From assembly GCA_963778075.1 (NCBI GenBank), contig CAVZTJ010000012.1, forward strand, positions 1 through 64,000: a stretch of DNA of 64,000 bases, read 5' to 3'. The translations under genes were made by a program, and so were the position numbers. Under the pieces are notes generated by a model that had not been told where the DNA came from, made no database searches, and saw only the letters and a program-made list of their open reading frames with translations. Positions 33,985 to 43,453 of this stretch are shown here, one piece after another. The stretch is from JASHPR01 sp963778075. GTDB taxonomy: Bacteria > Actinomycetota > Actinomycetes > Streptosporangiales > Streptosporangiaceae. The stretch's first letter is position 1; each line of letters opens with the position of its first letter.

Positions 33985-34497
33985 TCAGAGGGCGGGTGGG
34001 GCGGCGGGCAGCGGGAGCGCGCGCGGCGGGACAGCGGCCGACTGCACGATCGAGCTCGTCGTCTGGCCGTACAGCAGGAACCTGTCCAGCACGGCCTCGA
34101 ACTCGTCGATCGCCGGTGCGTACACGCGCATGATGAAGCAGTCCTCGCCGGTTATCCGGTAGCACTCGGTTACCTCGGGGATACTCGCGGCGAGCTCGGC
34201 GATCCGCCGGAGCTGCCCGGGCCCCGGCCGGACCCGGACGTAGGCGGAGACCGGGTAGCCGAGCGCCGCCGGGTCGAGCTCGAGGCGGTAGCCCGCGATC
34301 ACGCCGCATCGCTCGAGCCGCGCCACCCGCTCGGTCACCGCGGGCGCCGACAGCCCCACCCGCCGGCCGAGCTCGGACATCGCGATCCGCGGATTGCGGC
34401 CCAGCTCGGCCAGGATCCGCAGGTTGACCGGATCGGCCAGCAGAGTTTCTGGATTTTCATCGCGAGTGGCCGGTCGCGGCTGACGATTATTAGGCAT
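33985..34497 (-). CDS. Lrp/AsnC-family transcriptional regulator
   Basis: The 170-aa protein has an N-terminal HTH (NLRILAELGRNPRIAMSELG, RVGLSAPAVTERVARLE) and a C-terminal RAM/ActR ligand domain (YVRVRPGPGQLRRIAEL, VTECYRITGEDCFIMRVYA). The ATG at 34497 follows GGAG; an upstream TTG at 34509 is less likely. It is divergent from the EamA transporter across 62 bases, so it probably regulates amino-acid or drug export through that gene. The alanine/proline tail is disordered. Confidence 0.9.
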   Translation of the reverse strand: MPNNRQPRPATRDENPETLLADPVNLRILAELGRNPRIAMSELGRRVGLSAPAVTERVARLERCGVIAGYRLELDPAALGYPVSAYVRVRPGPGQLRRIAELAASIPEVTECYRITGEDCFIMRVYAPAIDEFEAVLDRFLLYGQTTSSIVQSAAVPPRALPLPAAPPAL

Positions 34498-34559
34498 TAG
34501 CTGCTCCAAGCCTTCTGCTTGCCCTGTAAGTAAGCCTCTGGGCCGTCAAGTATCAAAAT

Positions 34560-35456
34560 ATGACAGCAGCCGGGGAGACGGGAACCGCCCACCGGAAACA
34601 CCGGCTGCCGCCGCACGCCTACTTCCTCGTCAGCGCGGTCTTCCACTATCTGGGGCCGGCCCTGGCGGTGCTGCTGTTCGCCCAGATCGCGCCGCTGGGC
34701 GTCGCGTGGCTGCGAATCGCAAGCGCCGCGGTGGTGTTCTTGCTGTGGCGGCGCCCGGCCCGGTTGTGGCGGCTCTGGCGGGCCGCCACGGCCAGGACCC
34801 GGTGGCTGCTCGTCGCGTTCGGGATCGTGCTCGCGGCGATGAACGCCTGCTTCTACCTGGCGATCGCGCGGATCCCGCTGGCCACGGTCGGGGCGATGGA
34901 GTTCCTCGGCCCGGTCGCGCTGGCCGCGGTCGGCGTGCGGAGCCGCCGCAACGCCGCCGCGCTGGCGCTGGCCGTGGCGGGCGTGGCGCTGCTCAGCGAG
35001 GTCAAAATCACCGGCCAGCCGGCCGGCCTGGCCTTCTCGTTCGCCAACTGCGCGCTGTTCACCCTGTACATCGTGCTCGGGCACCGGATCGCCGCGGCCG
35101 GCGGCAGCACCGGCATCGACCGGCTGGCGGCGGCCATGCTCATCGCCGCGGTCGCGATCAGCCCGGCCGGGATAGCCGCGGCCTCCGTCGCGTTCTCCCA
35201 TCCGCTCCTGCTGGGAGCGGGCTGCGGCGTTGGCATCTGCTCGTCGGTGATCCCGTACGTCACCGACCAGCTCGCGATGGCCAGGCTTCCGCGCGCAGCC
35301 TTTGCGCTGCTCATGTCGTTGCTGCCGGCCAGCGCGACGATCATCGGGGTGATCGTGCTGCATCAGCTGCCGGACCCGGCGGAGCTCGCCGGTATCGGTT
35401 TGGTTGCAGCCGGAGTCGCGCTGCGCGCCGAGTCCCCGGCAGCCAGCTCCTCTTGA
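34560..35456 (+). CDS. EamA-family (RhtA-like) exporter
   Basis: The 298-aa protein has ten hydrophobic helices in two EamA repeats (about residues 20-145 and 155-290). Motifs: VSAVFHYLGPALAVLLF, IPLATVGAMEFLGPVALAAV, LPRAAFALLMSLLPASATIIGVIVL. The RhtA group exports homoserine/threonine and other metabolites. It is divergent from an Lrp regulator, the classic pairing for amino-acid exporters. The leader contains TATCAAAATATG, very AT-rich for this genome, consistent with a promoter close to the start. Confidence 0.88.
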   Translation: MTAAGETGTAHRKHRLPPHAYFLVSAVFHYLGPALAVLLFAQIAPLGVAWLRIASAAVVFLLWRRPARLWRLWRAATARTRWLLVAFGIVLAAMNACFYLAIARIPLATVGAMEFLGPVALAAVGVRSRRNAAALALAVAGVALLSEVKITGQPAGLAFSFANCALFTLYIVLGHRIAAAGGSTGIDRLAAAMLIAAVAISPAGIAAASVAFSHPLLLGAGCGVGICSSVIPYVTDQLAMARLPRAAFALLMSLLPASATIIGVIVLHQLPDPAELAGIGLVAAGVALRAESPAASSS

Positions 35457-35459
35457 TCA

Positions 35460-35479
35460 GCCACCCCGGTGCAGGTGGC
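35460..35479 (+). terminator. Terminator-like hairpin after the exporter gene
   Basis: GCCACC (35460-35465) pairs with GGTGGC (35474-35479) across eight bases, four bases after the exporter stop codon. Weak without a T tract. Confidence 0.35.
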
Positions 35480-35584
35480 CAGTTAATGCCGGGTCATTAC
35501 CGGTCCGGTGGCAAGAAACTCGCCATGCGCCTAAGCTGCGGCCAGCGAACTGGAAGGGGTCAGGAAGAACAAGCAGCAGCGAAG

Positions 35585-35667
35585 TGGGCGAGGAGGGATT
35601 TGAACCCTCACGTCCTCTCGGACACACGGACCTGAACCGTGCGCGTCTGCCGTTCCGCCACCCGCCC
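35585..35667 (-). tRNA. tRNA-Leu (anticodon CAG)
   Basis: On the minus strand the acceptor GGGCGGG (35661-35667) pairs with CTCGCCC (35586-35592) including one G-U. Anticodon stem CACGG/CCGTG encloses TTCAGGT with anticodon CAG for CUG codons. A class-II variable arm and GGTTCAAATCC T-arm are present. It lies next to fhaA, as the tRNA-Leu gene does in mycobacteria. Confidence 0.95.
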
Positions 35668-35761
35668 TGGGCAGTGAGTCAGGTTAGCACGTCCGCAAGC
35701 AATGCCACTGCGCCGATACGATCGGATGCGAACAGACGCGAGGAGGGAGAGGGGGTACCCG

Positions 35762-36517
35762 GTGGGAGTTCTGCAGCGTTTTGAGCACAGGCTCGAGGGG
35801 ATGGTCGAGGGTGCCTTCGCGCGGGCGTTCAAATCGGAGCTGCAGCCGGTGGAGATCGCCAGTGCTGTGCAGCGCGAAATGGATGATCGCGCTGCGATTG
35901 TGGCGCAGGGCAGGACGCTGGTCCCCAACGACTTCGTTGTGGAGCTGGCCGAGGCGGACAATGAACGGCTCGAGGTCTATGCGGACAGCCTCGGCATCGA
36001 GCTCTCGACGCTCGCCCGGGAGCACGCACGGGAGCAGGGCTATTCGTTCGTGGGACCGGTGCGGATGCGCTTCGAAGGCGTCCCCGACCTGACCACGGGC
36101 ACGTTCCGGATCCGGTCCGGGGTGATCCGGGGCACCACCGTCGAGGACGGTGAGATCCGCAGGCCTGCCAGCGATCTTCCACGCCCGGCCGGCGGGTTCG
36201 CCGGGAATCCGCGGCTGCTGGTCTCCGGGCCGGAACCCGGTTCGGACGGCAACACGCAGCGCACCTACGAGCTGAGCGCGCCGCTGACCATACTTGGCCG
36301 CGGCACCGACTGCGATCTGCGGCTGGTCGATCCCGGTGTCTCGCGCCACCACGCCGAGCTGCGCGTCGAGGATAACGAGGTCATCCTCGTGGACCTCGGC
36401 TCCACCAACGGCACCTTCGTCAACGGCCAGCCGGTGCGCCGCATGGCACTGACCGATGGCACGCGCGTGACGCTGGGCCGGACGACCCTCGTTTTCCGCA
36501 GGGATGGTGTGTACTGA
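35762..36517 (+). CDS. fhaA: FHA-domain protein FhaA with N-terminal DUF3662
   Basis: The 251-aa protein starts at GTG 35762, giving VGVLQRFEHRLEGMVEGAFA, the start of DUF3662 (residues 1-115: QPVEIASAVQREMDD, LVPNDFVVELA). A short linker precedes a C-terminal FHA domain (about 165-250) with the phosphothreonine-binding GRGTDCDLRL, VSRHHAELR and DLGSTNGTFVNG. FhaA binds phosphorylated PknB and MviN/MurJ in mycobacteria and regulates wall synthesis. It is the first gene of the fhaA-pknB cluster. The linker is much shorter than in mycobacterial FhaA. Confidence 0.93.
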   Translation: MGVLQRFEHRLEGMVEGAFARAFKSELQPVEIASAVQREMDDRAAIVAQGRTLVPNDFVVELAEADNERLEVYADSLGIELSTLAREHAREQGYSFVGPVRMRFEGVPDLTTGTFRIRSGVIRGTTVEDGEIRRPASDLPRPAGGFAGNPRLLVSGPEPGSDGNTQRTYELSAPLTILGRGTDCDLRLVDPGVSRHHAELRVEDNEVILVDLGSTNGTFVNGQPVRRMALTDGTRVTLGRTTLVFRRDGVY

Positions 36518-36636
36518 CGACCCACGACGCCGCGACCACACCGGCGGCGGTACAACCCCGACCGGCTGACGGCGCCGCTAGGAAAAGGCGGCTCCGGCAG
36601 CCACTGACCAGCAGAGGGCAGCAAAGGCATGACCCG

Positions 36637-37146
36637 ATGACCGCGCTCACTCTCACGCTTATCAGGCTCGCGTTTCTCGCAGTCCTGTGGCTGTTCGTGA
36701 TCGCAGCGGTCGGTGTGGTCCGCACCGACCTTTTCGGCAACGCCGCCTCATCGGTTTCGTCCCGCAGGCAGGCGCGCAAACAGCGGCAGTCGCGCCCCCG
36801 TCCGGCGCAGCCTCCCAAACCCCCGCGTCCGCAGCGCGGCCGCAACCCGCGATCGGCTCCCCAGCAGCTCCTCGTCACCGCGGGCGCGCTGGCGGGCACG
36901 ACCCTGGGCCTGACTGATCAGCAGATCACCATCGGCCGCGCGAATGATGCCACACTGGTGCTGAATGATGACTACGCTTCGACCCGGCATGCCCGGCTGT
37001 TTCCCCAGGATGGTCAGTGGATTGTCGAGGACCTTGGCTCAACGAACGGCACCTACCTCGACCGTCAGAAGGTGACGCAGCCGACTCCGATACCGGTCGG
37101 CGTGCCGATCCGAATTGGTAAGACCGTCCTGGAACTGCGCAGATGA
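36637..37146 (+). CDS. fhaB: FHA-domain protein FhaB (FipA-like), membrane-anchored
   Basis: The 169-aa protein has an N-terminal membrane helix (LTLIRLAFLAVLWLFVIAAV, about residues 6-25), a basic proline-rich linker and a C-terminal FHA domain (about 90-168): IGRANDATLVL, ASTRHARLFP, EDLGSTNGTYLD. It recruits phosphothreonine proteins, such as those made by PknB, to the membrane division/elongation complex. It overlaps pstP by four bases. The 119 bases between fhaA and fhaB hold no gene. Confidence 0.93.
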   Translation: MTALTLTLIRLAFLAVLWLFVIAAVGVVRTDLFGNAASSVSSRRQARKQRQSRPRPAQPPKPPRPQRGRNPRSAPQQLLVTAGALAGTTLGLTDQQITIGRANDATLVLNDDYASTRHARLFPQDGQWIVEDLGSTNGTYLDRQKVTQPTPIPVGVPIRIGKTVLELRR

Positions 37147-38576
37147 CACTTGCACTCCGCTATGCGGTCAACACAGACGTCGGGCTCCTCCGCGAGGGAA
37201 ACGAGGACTCGGCGTACGCGGGCCCGAACCTCCTCGCGATCGCCGACGGCATGGGCGGGCACGCCGCCGGCGAGGTCGCCAGCTCGGTAGCGATTTCCGC
37301 TCTCGCAGGCCTGGACACCGACCTCCCCCAGGACCAGCTGCTCAGCTCGCTCGCCGCCGCGGTCGCGCAGGCCAACAACACGCTGCACGAGATGAGCATC
37401 GAGGACCCGGCCGTCGAGGGCATGGGCACCACGCTGACCGCGCTGCTCTGGTCCAAGGGCACGATCGCCATCTGCCACATCGGCGACTCCCGCGCCTACC
37501 TGCTGCGCGACGGCGACTTCCACCAGATCACGCGCGACCACACGCTGGTCCAGTCGCTGGTGGACGACGGCAGGCTGAGCCCGGCTCAGGCCGCCACCCA
37601 CCCGCAGCGCTCGCTGGTGATGCGCGCACTGCAGAGCGGCACCGAGGCGGAGCCCGACCTGTCCCTGATCGAGGCCAAGGCCGGAGATAGGTACCTGCTC
37701 TGCTCGGACGGCCTCTCCGATGTGGTCAGCGACGACACCATGCGGACCACGCTGCTGTCGGAATCCGACCGCGAGAAGGCGGTGGCCCGGCTCATCGACC
37801 TCGCCATGCGCGGCGGCGGCCCCGACAACATCACCTGCATCGTCGGCGACGTCGTGGAGAGCGGGCCAGAACCGTCGGCCGGGCAGGCCTACCGGGTGGT
37901 CGGCGCGGCGTCAAACGGCGACGGCCGGCCGCGGCTGCGGACCGATAGCCCGGCGGGGCGCGCCCACCTGCTGACCCGCGGTGGGTCACCGGCTACCGGC
38001 ATCACGGCGATCAGGCCCGCGGTGCCAGCGGCGGACGGGCAGGCCGCCAGCGCCGAACCGGAAGCACAAACCGATTCCGGCGCCGCCGACCACCGGGCGC
38101 CGAGGCGGCGCTGGCCGGTGGTCACCACGATCCTGATAATCCTGGTGATCGTCATTGTGGGCGGCGGGTACGCCGGATGGCGCTACACCCAGAACCAGTA
38201 CTACGTCGGCACCGACGGCTCACAGGTGATCATCTACCGCGGCGTGAACCAGAAGGTGCTCGGCATGAGCCTGTCCCACGTTTACTCCAGGACCGGCATC
38301 AAGCTTTCCCAGGTCCCCGCGACCGACAAAACCGCGGTGGTGAGCGCGACCGCCCCGGGCACCCTGACCGACGCCCGGAAGACCGTGGACAGCATCCGCC
38401 AGACGATCACCTGCAACACCTACGACGCCGCGTACGCGAAGTGGTCGGCGCTGCCCACGTCGCACAAGGTCACGGTGACGGTCCACGGCAAGAAGCAAAC
38501 GCGCACCGAGCCCCTGACCCGGCCGCCGGTGCCCAAGACGCCCAAGGGCTGCGCCCCGCAAGGGACGGCTGGGTGA
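37143..38576 (+). CDS. pstP: PP2C-type Ser/Thr phosphatase PstP
   Basis: The 477-aa protein has a cytoplasmic PP2C domain (residues 5-240) with metal-binding motifs GNEDSAYAG, AIADGMGGHAAGE, GMGTTLTALL, HIGDSRAYLLRDG, CSDGLSDVVSDD and GGPDNITCIVGD. A linker leads to one membrane helix (VVTTILIILVIVIVGGGYAG, about 324-343) and a 130-residue external domain. It dephosphorylates PknB and its substrates. ATGA overlaps couple it to fhaB and, with GTGA at the stop, to rodA. Confidence 0.95.
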   Translation: MTLALRYAVNTDVGLLREGNEDSAYAGPNLLAIADGMGGHAAGEVASSVAISALAGLDTDLPQDQLLSSLAAAVAQANNTLHEMSIEDPAVEGMGTTLTALLWSKGTIAICHIGDSRAYLLRDGDFHQITRDHTLVQSLVDDGRLSPAQAATHPQRSLVMRALQSGTEAEPDLSLIEAKAGDRYLLCSDGLSDVVSDDTMRTTLLSESDREKAVARLIDLAMRGGGPDNITCIVGDVVESGPEPSAGQAYRVVGAASNGDGRPRLRTDSPAGRAHLLTRGGSPATGITAIRPAVPAADGQAASAEPEAQTDSGAADHRAPRRRWPVVTTILIILVIVIVGGGYAGWRYTQNQYYVGTDGSQVIIYRGVNQKVLGMSLSHVYSRTGIKLSQVPATDKTAVVSATAPGTLTDARKTVDSIRQTITCNTYDAAYAKWSALPTSHKVTVTVHGKKQTRTEPLTRPPVPKTPKGCAPQGTAG

Positions 38577-40042
38577 CCACTATCTCCAGCCAGCCCGCAG
38601 CGCGGCCGTCCGCCGGGGCGGCCGTGGCGATGCCGCGCGGGCGGCGCCGGACCGAGCTGCTCATGCTCGCGTTCGCCGTAGCCGTCGTGCTGTTCGCCTA
38701 CGCCAATGTCGGATTCGGCCTGAACGGGAAGCTCCCCGCTGGCCTGGCGGAGTACGGGCTCGCGTTCGCGGCGATCGTGCTCGTCGCGCATTTCGCCGTC
38801 AGGAAGCTCGCGCCGTTTGCCGACCCGCTGCTGCTGCCGCTCGCCGCGCTGCTGAACGGCCTCGGGATCGTGATGATCTACCGGCTCCAGGAGTCCGGGC
38901 GGAACGGGAATCCCGGCACCCAGATCACCACGATCAGCGCGTCCACCACGGCCGCGCAGGTGATGTACAGCGCGTTGGGCGTGGCCGCGTTCGTCGCGGT
39001 CCTGTTCTTCATCAGGGAAGTGCGGGTACTGCAGCGCTACACCTACACCCTCGGCGCCATCGGGCTGATCTTGCTGGCGATTCCGGCGATGCTGCCCGAC
39101 AGATTCAGCGAGATCCCGGGCACCGGGGCCAAGATCCAGATCGCGATAGGCGGGTTCACGATCCAGCCGGAGCAGTTCGCCGAGCTGGCGCTCGCCGTGT
39201 TCTTCGCCGGCTATCTGGTCGCTAAGCGTGATGTGCTGGCGCTGGCAGGCCGCCGGTTCCTGGGCATCGACCTGCCCCGGGCCCGTGATCTGGGGCCGGT
39301 GCTGATCGCCTGGGGCGCCAGCCTGCTGCTGCTGGTCTTCGAGAGTGACATCGGGACCTCCGCGCTGTTCTTCGGCATGTTCGTCGCGATGATGTACATC
39401 GCCACCCAGCGCACCTCCTGGCTGCTGATCGGCATCCTGCTGTTCATCTCCGGCGCGTACGTGGCAAGCAAGCTCTTCAGCCACGTCGGCGCCCGGTTCA
39501 CCGGATGGCTGCACCCGTTCACGTCGGCCAACGTTTTCTGCAACCCCACCCCCGCGGCGCACTGCGTGTCCTCTTATCAGCTCGTGCAGGGGCTGTACGG
39601 GATGGGCGTCGGCGGGATCCTCGGCACCGGGCTCGGGCATGGCCAGCCGTACTTCACTCCGCTGGTGCAAAGCGACTTCATCATGACCGCGTTCGGCGAG
39701 GAACTGGGCCTGACCGGCCTGATGGCCATGCTGCTGATCTTCGGCCTGCTGGTCCAGCGCGGCCTGCGGGCGGCGGTGGCGGTCCGCGACCCGTTCTCCA
39801 AGCTGCTGGCCGGCGGCCTGGCGTTCGCGATCGCGCTGCAGGTGTTCATCATCGTCGGCGGTGTGACCAGACTGATCCCGCTGACCGGTATCACCACGCC
39901 GTTCCTGTCCCAGGGCGGTTCCTCGTTGCTGACCACGTGGGCTCTTGTCGCGCTGCTGATGCGCGTCAGTGACACCGCGCGGCGGCCGGCCCCGCAGCCG
40001 ATCCAGGACGAGGGCATGACGCAGGTGGTGCGCGCCGGATGA
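38573..40042 (+). CDS. rodA: SEDS-family peptidoglycan glycosyltransferase RodA/FtsW
   Basis: The 489-aa protein starts at a GTG overlapping the pstP stop by four bases. It has about ten to twelve helices. The SEDS pattern is seen in LVFESDIGTSALFFGMFVAM (the acidic residue of the catalytic region), YQLVQGLYGMGVGGILGTGLGHG, FIMTAFGEELGLTG, and GITTPFLSQGGSSLLTTW. It polymerises lipid II in complex with the class B PBP encoded next. The position between pstP and pbpA identifies it as the RodA-type elongation enzyme rather than division FtsW. Confidence 0.94.
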   Translation: MTTISSQPAARPSAGAAVAMPRGRRRTELLMLAFAVAVVLFAYANVGFGLNGKLPAGLAEYGLAFAAIVLVAHFAVRKLAPFADPLLLPLAALLNGLGIVMIYRLQESGRNGNPGTQITTISASTTAAQVMYSALGVAAFVAVLFFIREVRVLQRYTYTLGAIGLILLAIPAMLPDRFSEIPGTGAKIQIAIGGFTIQPEQFAELALAVFFAGYLVAKRDVLALAGRRFLGIDLPRARDLGPVLIAWGASLLLLVFESDIGTSALFFGMFVAMMYIATQRTSWLLIGILLFISGAYVASKLFSHVGARFTGWLHPFTSANVFCNPTPAAHCVSSYQLVQGLYGMGVGGILGTGLGHGQPYFTPLVQSDFIMTAFGEELGLTGLMAMLLIFGLLVQRGLRAAVAVRDPFSKLLAGGLAFAIALQVFIIVGGVTRLIPLTGITTPFLSQGGSSLLTTWALVALLMRVSDTARRPAPQPIQDEGMTQVVRAG

Positions 40043-41535
40043 ATCGTGCGCTGTTCCGCCTGTCCCTGGCCTGCCTGGTCATGTTCGTGCTGCTGCTCGT
40101 CAACATCAACTATGTGCAGGGGTTCGAGGCCAGCAGCCTGGCCAGCAAGCCGGGCAACGCGCGCACCTTCGACCAGCAGTTTCAGTACCAGCGAGGCTCG
40201 ATCATCGCCGACGGCACCGGCGGCCCGCTGACGATCGCCGATTCGCAGCCGGTCAAGGGCGACTCTTCCTCTTCTGGCAACGCTATCTACCAGCGCCACT
40301 ACCCGCACGGCGCCATGTACGCGCCGATCACCGGGTACGACACGGTCTACGGCGCGACCGGGATCGAGTCCGCGTACAACAAGTACCTGGCGGGCACGTC
40401 GCCGAGCCTGGCCGTGCACAACCTGATCAGCCTGCTCACCGGCAAGGCCAAACAGGGGGCGACGGTCAACCTCACGGTCAGCCCCAAGGCACAGAAGGCG
40501 GCCTACCAGGCACTGCTGAGCGATGGTGGTCACCAGGCCGCCGTCGTCGCGCTCAACCCGAGCACCGGCGCCATCCTGGCCATGGCCTCCTACCCGTCGT
40601 ACAACCCGAACCTGCTCACCACGTTCGACGGTGCGAAGCTGAACAAGGTCGACAAGCAGCTGCTGGCCGACCCGGCACAGCCGCTGCTCAACCGGGCCAT
40701 CAACCAGACCTACCCGCCCGGTTCCTCGTTCAAGATCATCACTAGCTCGGCCGGGTTCTCGACCGGCAAGGTGGCAGGCCCGCAGGCGACCATCGCCGCC
40801 CCGCAGCCGCTCACGCTCCCCAACCACAACACGCTCAACAACGACGCCGACGAGACCTGCTTTGGCGGTCACCCCCAGGTCATCCAGGCGTTCCTGCTGT
40901 CCTGCAACACGGCGTTCGCGAACATCGGCATGAAGGTGGGGGGCCCCGGGCTGCAGAGCCAGGCCAACAAGTTCGGCTGGAACGACTCCAACCTGACGAT
41001 CCCGATGCAGGTCTCGCCGAGCGTGATCCCCAGGATCACCGACCAGTCGCTCACCGCGATTTCCTCGATCGGCCAGCTCGACGACCAGGTGACCCCGCTG
41101 CAGGAGGCCCTGGACGCCGCGGCGATCGCGAACCACGGCAAAGTCATGCGGCCCTACCTGCTGCAGTCGGTGCAGGCCCCGGATCTGACGACGCTCGCTG
41201 CCACCGCCCCGTCGGTGCTGACGCAGGCGGTCAGCTCCCAGGTGGCCAGCGAGGTCGGCTCGATGATGGTCCAGGTCACCCAGAACCCCGACGGCACCGC
41301 ATACCAGACCGCCGGGCCGCCCGCCGTGGGCAGCCTGGTGATCGCCGGCAAGACCGGCACGGCGGAGAACACCGTCAGCGGCGCGGGCCTGGACGACGCG
41401 GTGTTCACCTGCTACGCGCCCGCCAGCAACCCCCAGATAGCCGTCGGCGTCATCGTCAAGGGCGGCGGCTTCGGCGCCGACGCCGCTGCCCCGATCGCCG
41501 TCAAGATCATCGAAGCTTACCTGGGGGTGCACTGA
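40039..41535 (+). CDS. pbpA: Class B penicillin-binding protein PbpA
   Basis: The 498-aa transpeptidase has a membrane anchor (residues 5-28), an N-terminal dimerisation region, and a C-terminal penicillin-binding domain with SSFK (catalytic Ser near 229), SCN (288-290) and KTGT (near 438). It cross-links peptidoglycan in complex with RodA. It overlaps rodA by ATGA. It lacks the long PASTA or linker domains of other class B PBPs and matches mycobacterial PbpA in length. Confidence 0.95.
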   Translation: MNRALFRLSLACLVMFVLLLVNINYVQGFEASSLASKPGNARTFDQQFQYQRGSIIADGTGGPLTIADSQPVKGDSSSSGNAIYQRHYPHGAMYAPITGYDTVYGATGIESAYNKYLAGTSPSLAVHNLISLLTGKAKQGATVNLTVSPKAQKAAYQALLSDGGHQAAVVALNPSTGAILAMASYPSYNPNLLTTFDGAKLNKVDKQLLADPAQPLLNRAINQTYPPGSSFKIITSSAGFSTGKVAGPQATIAAPQPLTLPNHNTLNNDADETCFGGHPQVIQAFLLSCNTAFANIGMKVGGPGLQSQANKFGWNDSNLTIPMQVSPSVIPRITDQSLTAISSIGQLDDQVTPLQEALDAAAIANHGKVMRPYLLQSVQAPDLTTLAATAPSVLTQAVSSQVASEVGSMMVQVTQNPDGTAYQTAGPPAVGSLVIAGKTGTAENTVSGAGLDDAVFTCYAPASNPQIAVGVIVKGGGFGADAAAPIAVKIIEAYLGVH

Positions 41536-41653
41536 TGAACCTCTTTCATCTTCCCCATGACTGGCCGCATACCCTGAGCGCGAAATCGCCAGATGAAAAG
41601 GGCTCATTGCCCAGCCAGACCCAGACAGACATCTACGCAGGGCGGTAACGCAA

Positions 41654-43453
41654 GTGCGAGACATGACTCAGCCGCGGCTACTCGGCGGCCGATACGAGCT
41701 CGACGGGGTCGTCGGGCGCGGCGGCATGGCCGAGGTCTACCGCGCCCGCGACATCCGTCTCGACCGCATCGTCGCGGTGAAGACGCTCCGCGACGACCTG
41801 GCGCGCGACCAGACCTTCCAGGCCAGGTTCCGCCGCGAGGCCCAGTCCGCCGCTTCACTCAACCACCCGAGCATCGTGGCGGTCTACGACACCGGGGAGG
41901 ACATGGTCGGCCATACCCCGGTTCCCTACATCGTGATGGAGTACGTCGACGGCCGGACCCTGCGCGACCTGCTGCGGGACGACCGGCGGCTGCTGCCGGA
42001 GCGAGCGCTCGAGATCACCGACGGGGTGCTGCGGGCGCTGGACTACAGCCATCGCAACGGGATCGTGCACCGGGACATCAAGCCCGGCAACGTGATGCTG
42101 ACCAGGACCGGCGACGTCAAGGTGATGGACTTCGGCATCGCCAGGGCGGTCAGCGACGCGCAGGCCACGATGACGCAGACGGCGCAGGTCATCGGCACCG
42201 CGCAGTACCTCTCGCCGGAGCAGGCCAGGGGCGAGCGGGTGGACGCCCGCAGCGACCTGTACTCGACCGGGTGCCTGCTCTACGAGCTGCTCACCGGCCG
42301 GCCCCCGTTCACCGGCGACTCGCCGGTGGCGATCGCCTACCAGCACGTGCGGGAGAACCCGATCCCGCCCTCGCGGGTGGACCCGGAGATCCCGCAGTGG
42401 GCGGATTCGATCGTGCTCAAGGCCATGGCCAAGGACCCCGGAGACCGCTATCAGTCGGCCGGGGATATGCGCAATGACATCCAGCGCGCACTCCAGGGCA
42501 TGCCGGTCGCCGCGCCGACCCAGTTCGGCGCTTACCAGGGCACCCGGCGGATGGGGGCGGCGACCCAGATGGCCGGGGCGACCGGTGCGATCCCGCCATA
42601 TGACTACGGGCCAGAGGACGATCAGCCCGGCGGCAGGAAGAAGTGGCCGTGGATCGTGGCGGCCGTGGCCGCCGTCGCCGTCATCGCTGGGCTGATCTGG
42701 GGGTTCAACTACATCTCGAGCAGCGGCGGCAACATCGCGGTGCCGAACGTCGTCGGCCAGACCCAGGCGCAGGCCCAGAAGGCGATTGTGGCGGCGGGCC
42801 TCGTGCCTTCGCTCGTGGACAAGGCGTCGAGCAGCGTGCACAAGGGCGACGTGATCAGCACGAGCCCGCCGTTCGGCACCAAGCTGTCCAAGAACGCCAC
42901 GGTCAAGCTGTTCGTGTCCGAGGGCCCGGCTTCGGTTAAGGTGCCGAGGGTCGTCGGCGAGACCGAGAACGCGGCCACGAGCCAGCTGGAGAACGAGGGC
43001 TTCGTGGTCACCCAGAAACCTCAGCCGAACTCGACGGCGCCGCAGGGCCAGGTGGTCAGCCAGAACCCGAAGGCGGGCACCTCGGTAGCCAAGGGCAGCG
43101 GTATCACGATCTACGTCTCCGGCGGCGGCGCTCAGGTCCCGTCCGTGATCGGCGACCCGGTGGCCACGGCGCAGCAGATCCTGTCTGGTGCCGGGTTCAA
43201 CGTGGTGACCAAGACCGTGCAGGGACCAGCCCAATCGACGCCGGGCAACGTGTTCCAACAGACCCCCAGTGGCGGCACGGCGCCCACCGGCAGCAATGTG
43301 ACCATCTTCGTCGCGGCGCAGCAGACCTCGTCGCCGAGCCCGTCGCCGAGCCCGTCCGCGTCGTCGTCACCGTCGCCGAGCCCGAGCGCCTCGAACAACC
43401 CAGGCTTTAGAATTCCTTCAGGAGGCGTCGGCCGTGCCAAAATCACGCACTAG
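41654..43453 (+). CDS. pknB: Serine/threonine kinase PknB with three PASTA domains
   Basis: The 599-aa receptor kinase has a cytoplasmic kinase domain (residues 10-275) with GRGGMAEVY, VAVKTLR, HRDIKPGN (catalytic Asp near 141), DFGIAR, an activation loop with TMTQTAQVIGTAQYLSPE, a juxtamembrane linker, one membrane helix (about 333-353), three PASTA repeats (about 360-560; VPNVVGQT, VPRVVGET, VPSVIGDP) and a Ser/Pro-rich tail. Mycobacterial PknB has four PASTA units. PASTA units sense muropeptides or lipid II. A 118-base gap after pbpA with an AT-richer patch could hold a separate promoter. There is no pknA. The end overlaps crgA by 20 bases. Confidence 0.95.
   Translation: MRDMTQPRLLGGRYELDGVVGRGGMAEVYRARDIRLDRIVAVKTLRDDLARDQTFQARFRREAQSAASLNHPSIVAVYDTGEDMVGHTPVPYIVMEYVDGRTLRDLLRDDRRLLPERALEITDGVLRALDYSHRNGIVHRDIKPGNVMLTRTGDVKVMDFGIARAVSDAQATMTQTAQVIGTAQYLSPEQARGERVDARSDLYSTGCLLYELLTGRPPFTGDSPVAIAYQHVRENPIPPSRVDPEIPQWADSIVLKAMAKDPGDRYQSAGDMRNDIQRALQGMPVAAPTQFGAYQGTRRMGAATQMAGATGAIPPYDYGPEDDQPGGRKKWPWIVAAVAAVAVIAGLIWGFNYISSSGGNIAVPNVVGQTQAQAQKAIVAAGLVPSLVDKASSSVHKGDVISTSPPFGTKLSKNATVKLFVSEGPASVKVPRVVGETENAATSQLENEGFVVTQKPQPNSTAPQGQVVSQNPKAGTSVAKGSGITIYVSGGGAQVPSVIGDPVATAQQILSGAGFNVVTKTVQGPAQSTPGNVFQQTPSGGTAPTGSNVTIFVAAQQTSSPSPSPSPSASSSPSPSPSASNNPGFRIPSGGVGRAKITH

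Noticed and set aside
39577..41664. A 695-codon minus-strand reading frame
   Set aside because: It is antisense to rodA and pbpA, whose motifs are complete; long antisense frames are expected in high-GC DNA.
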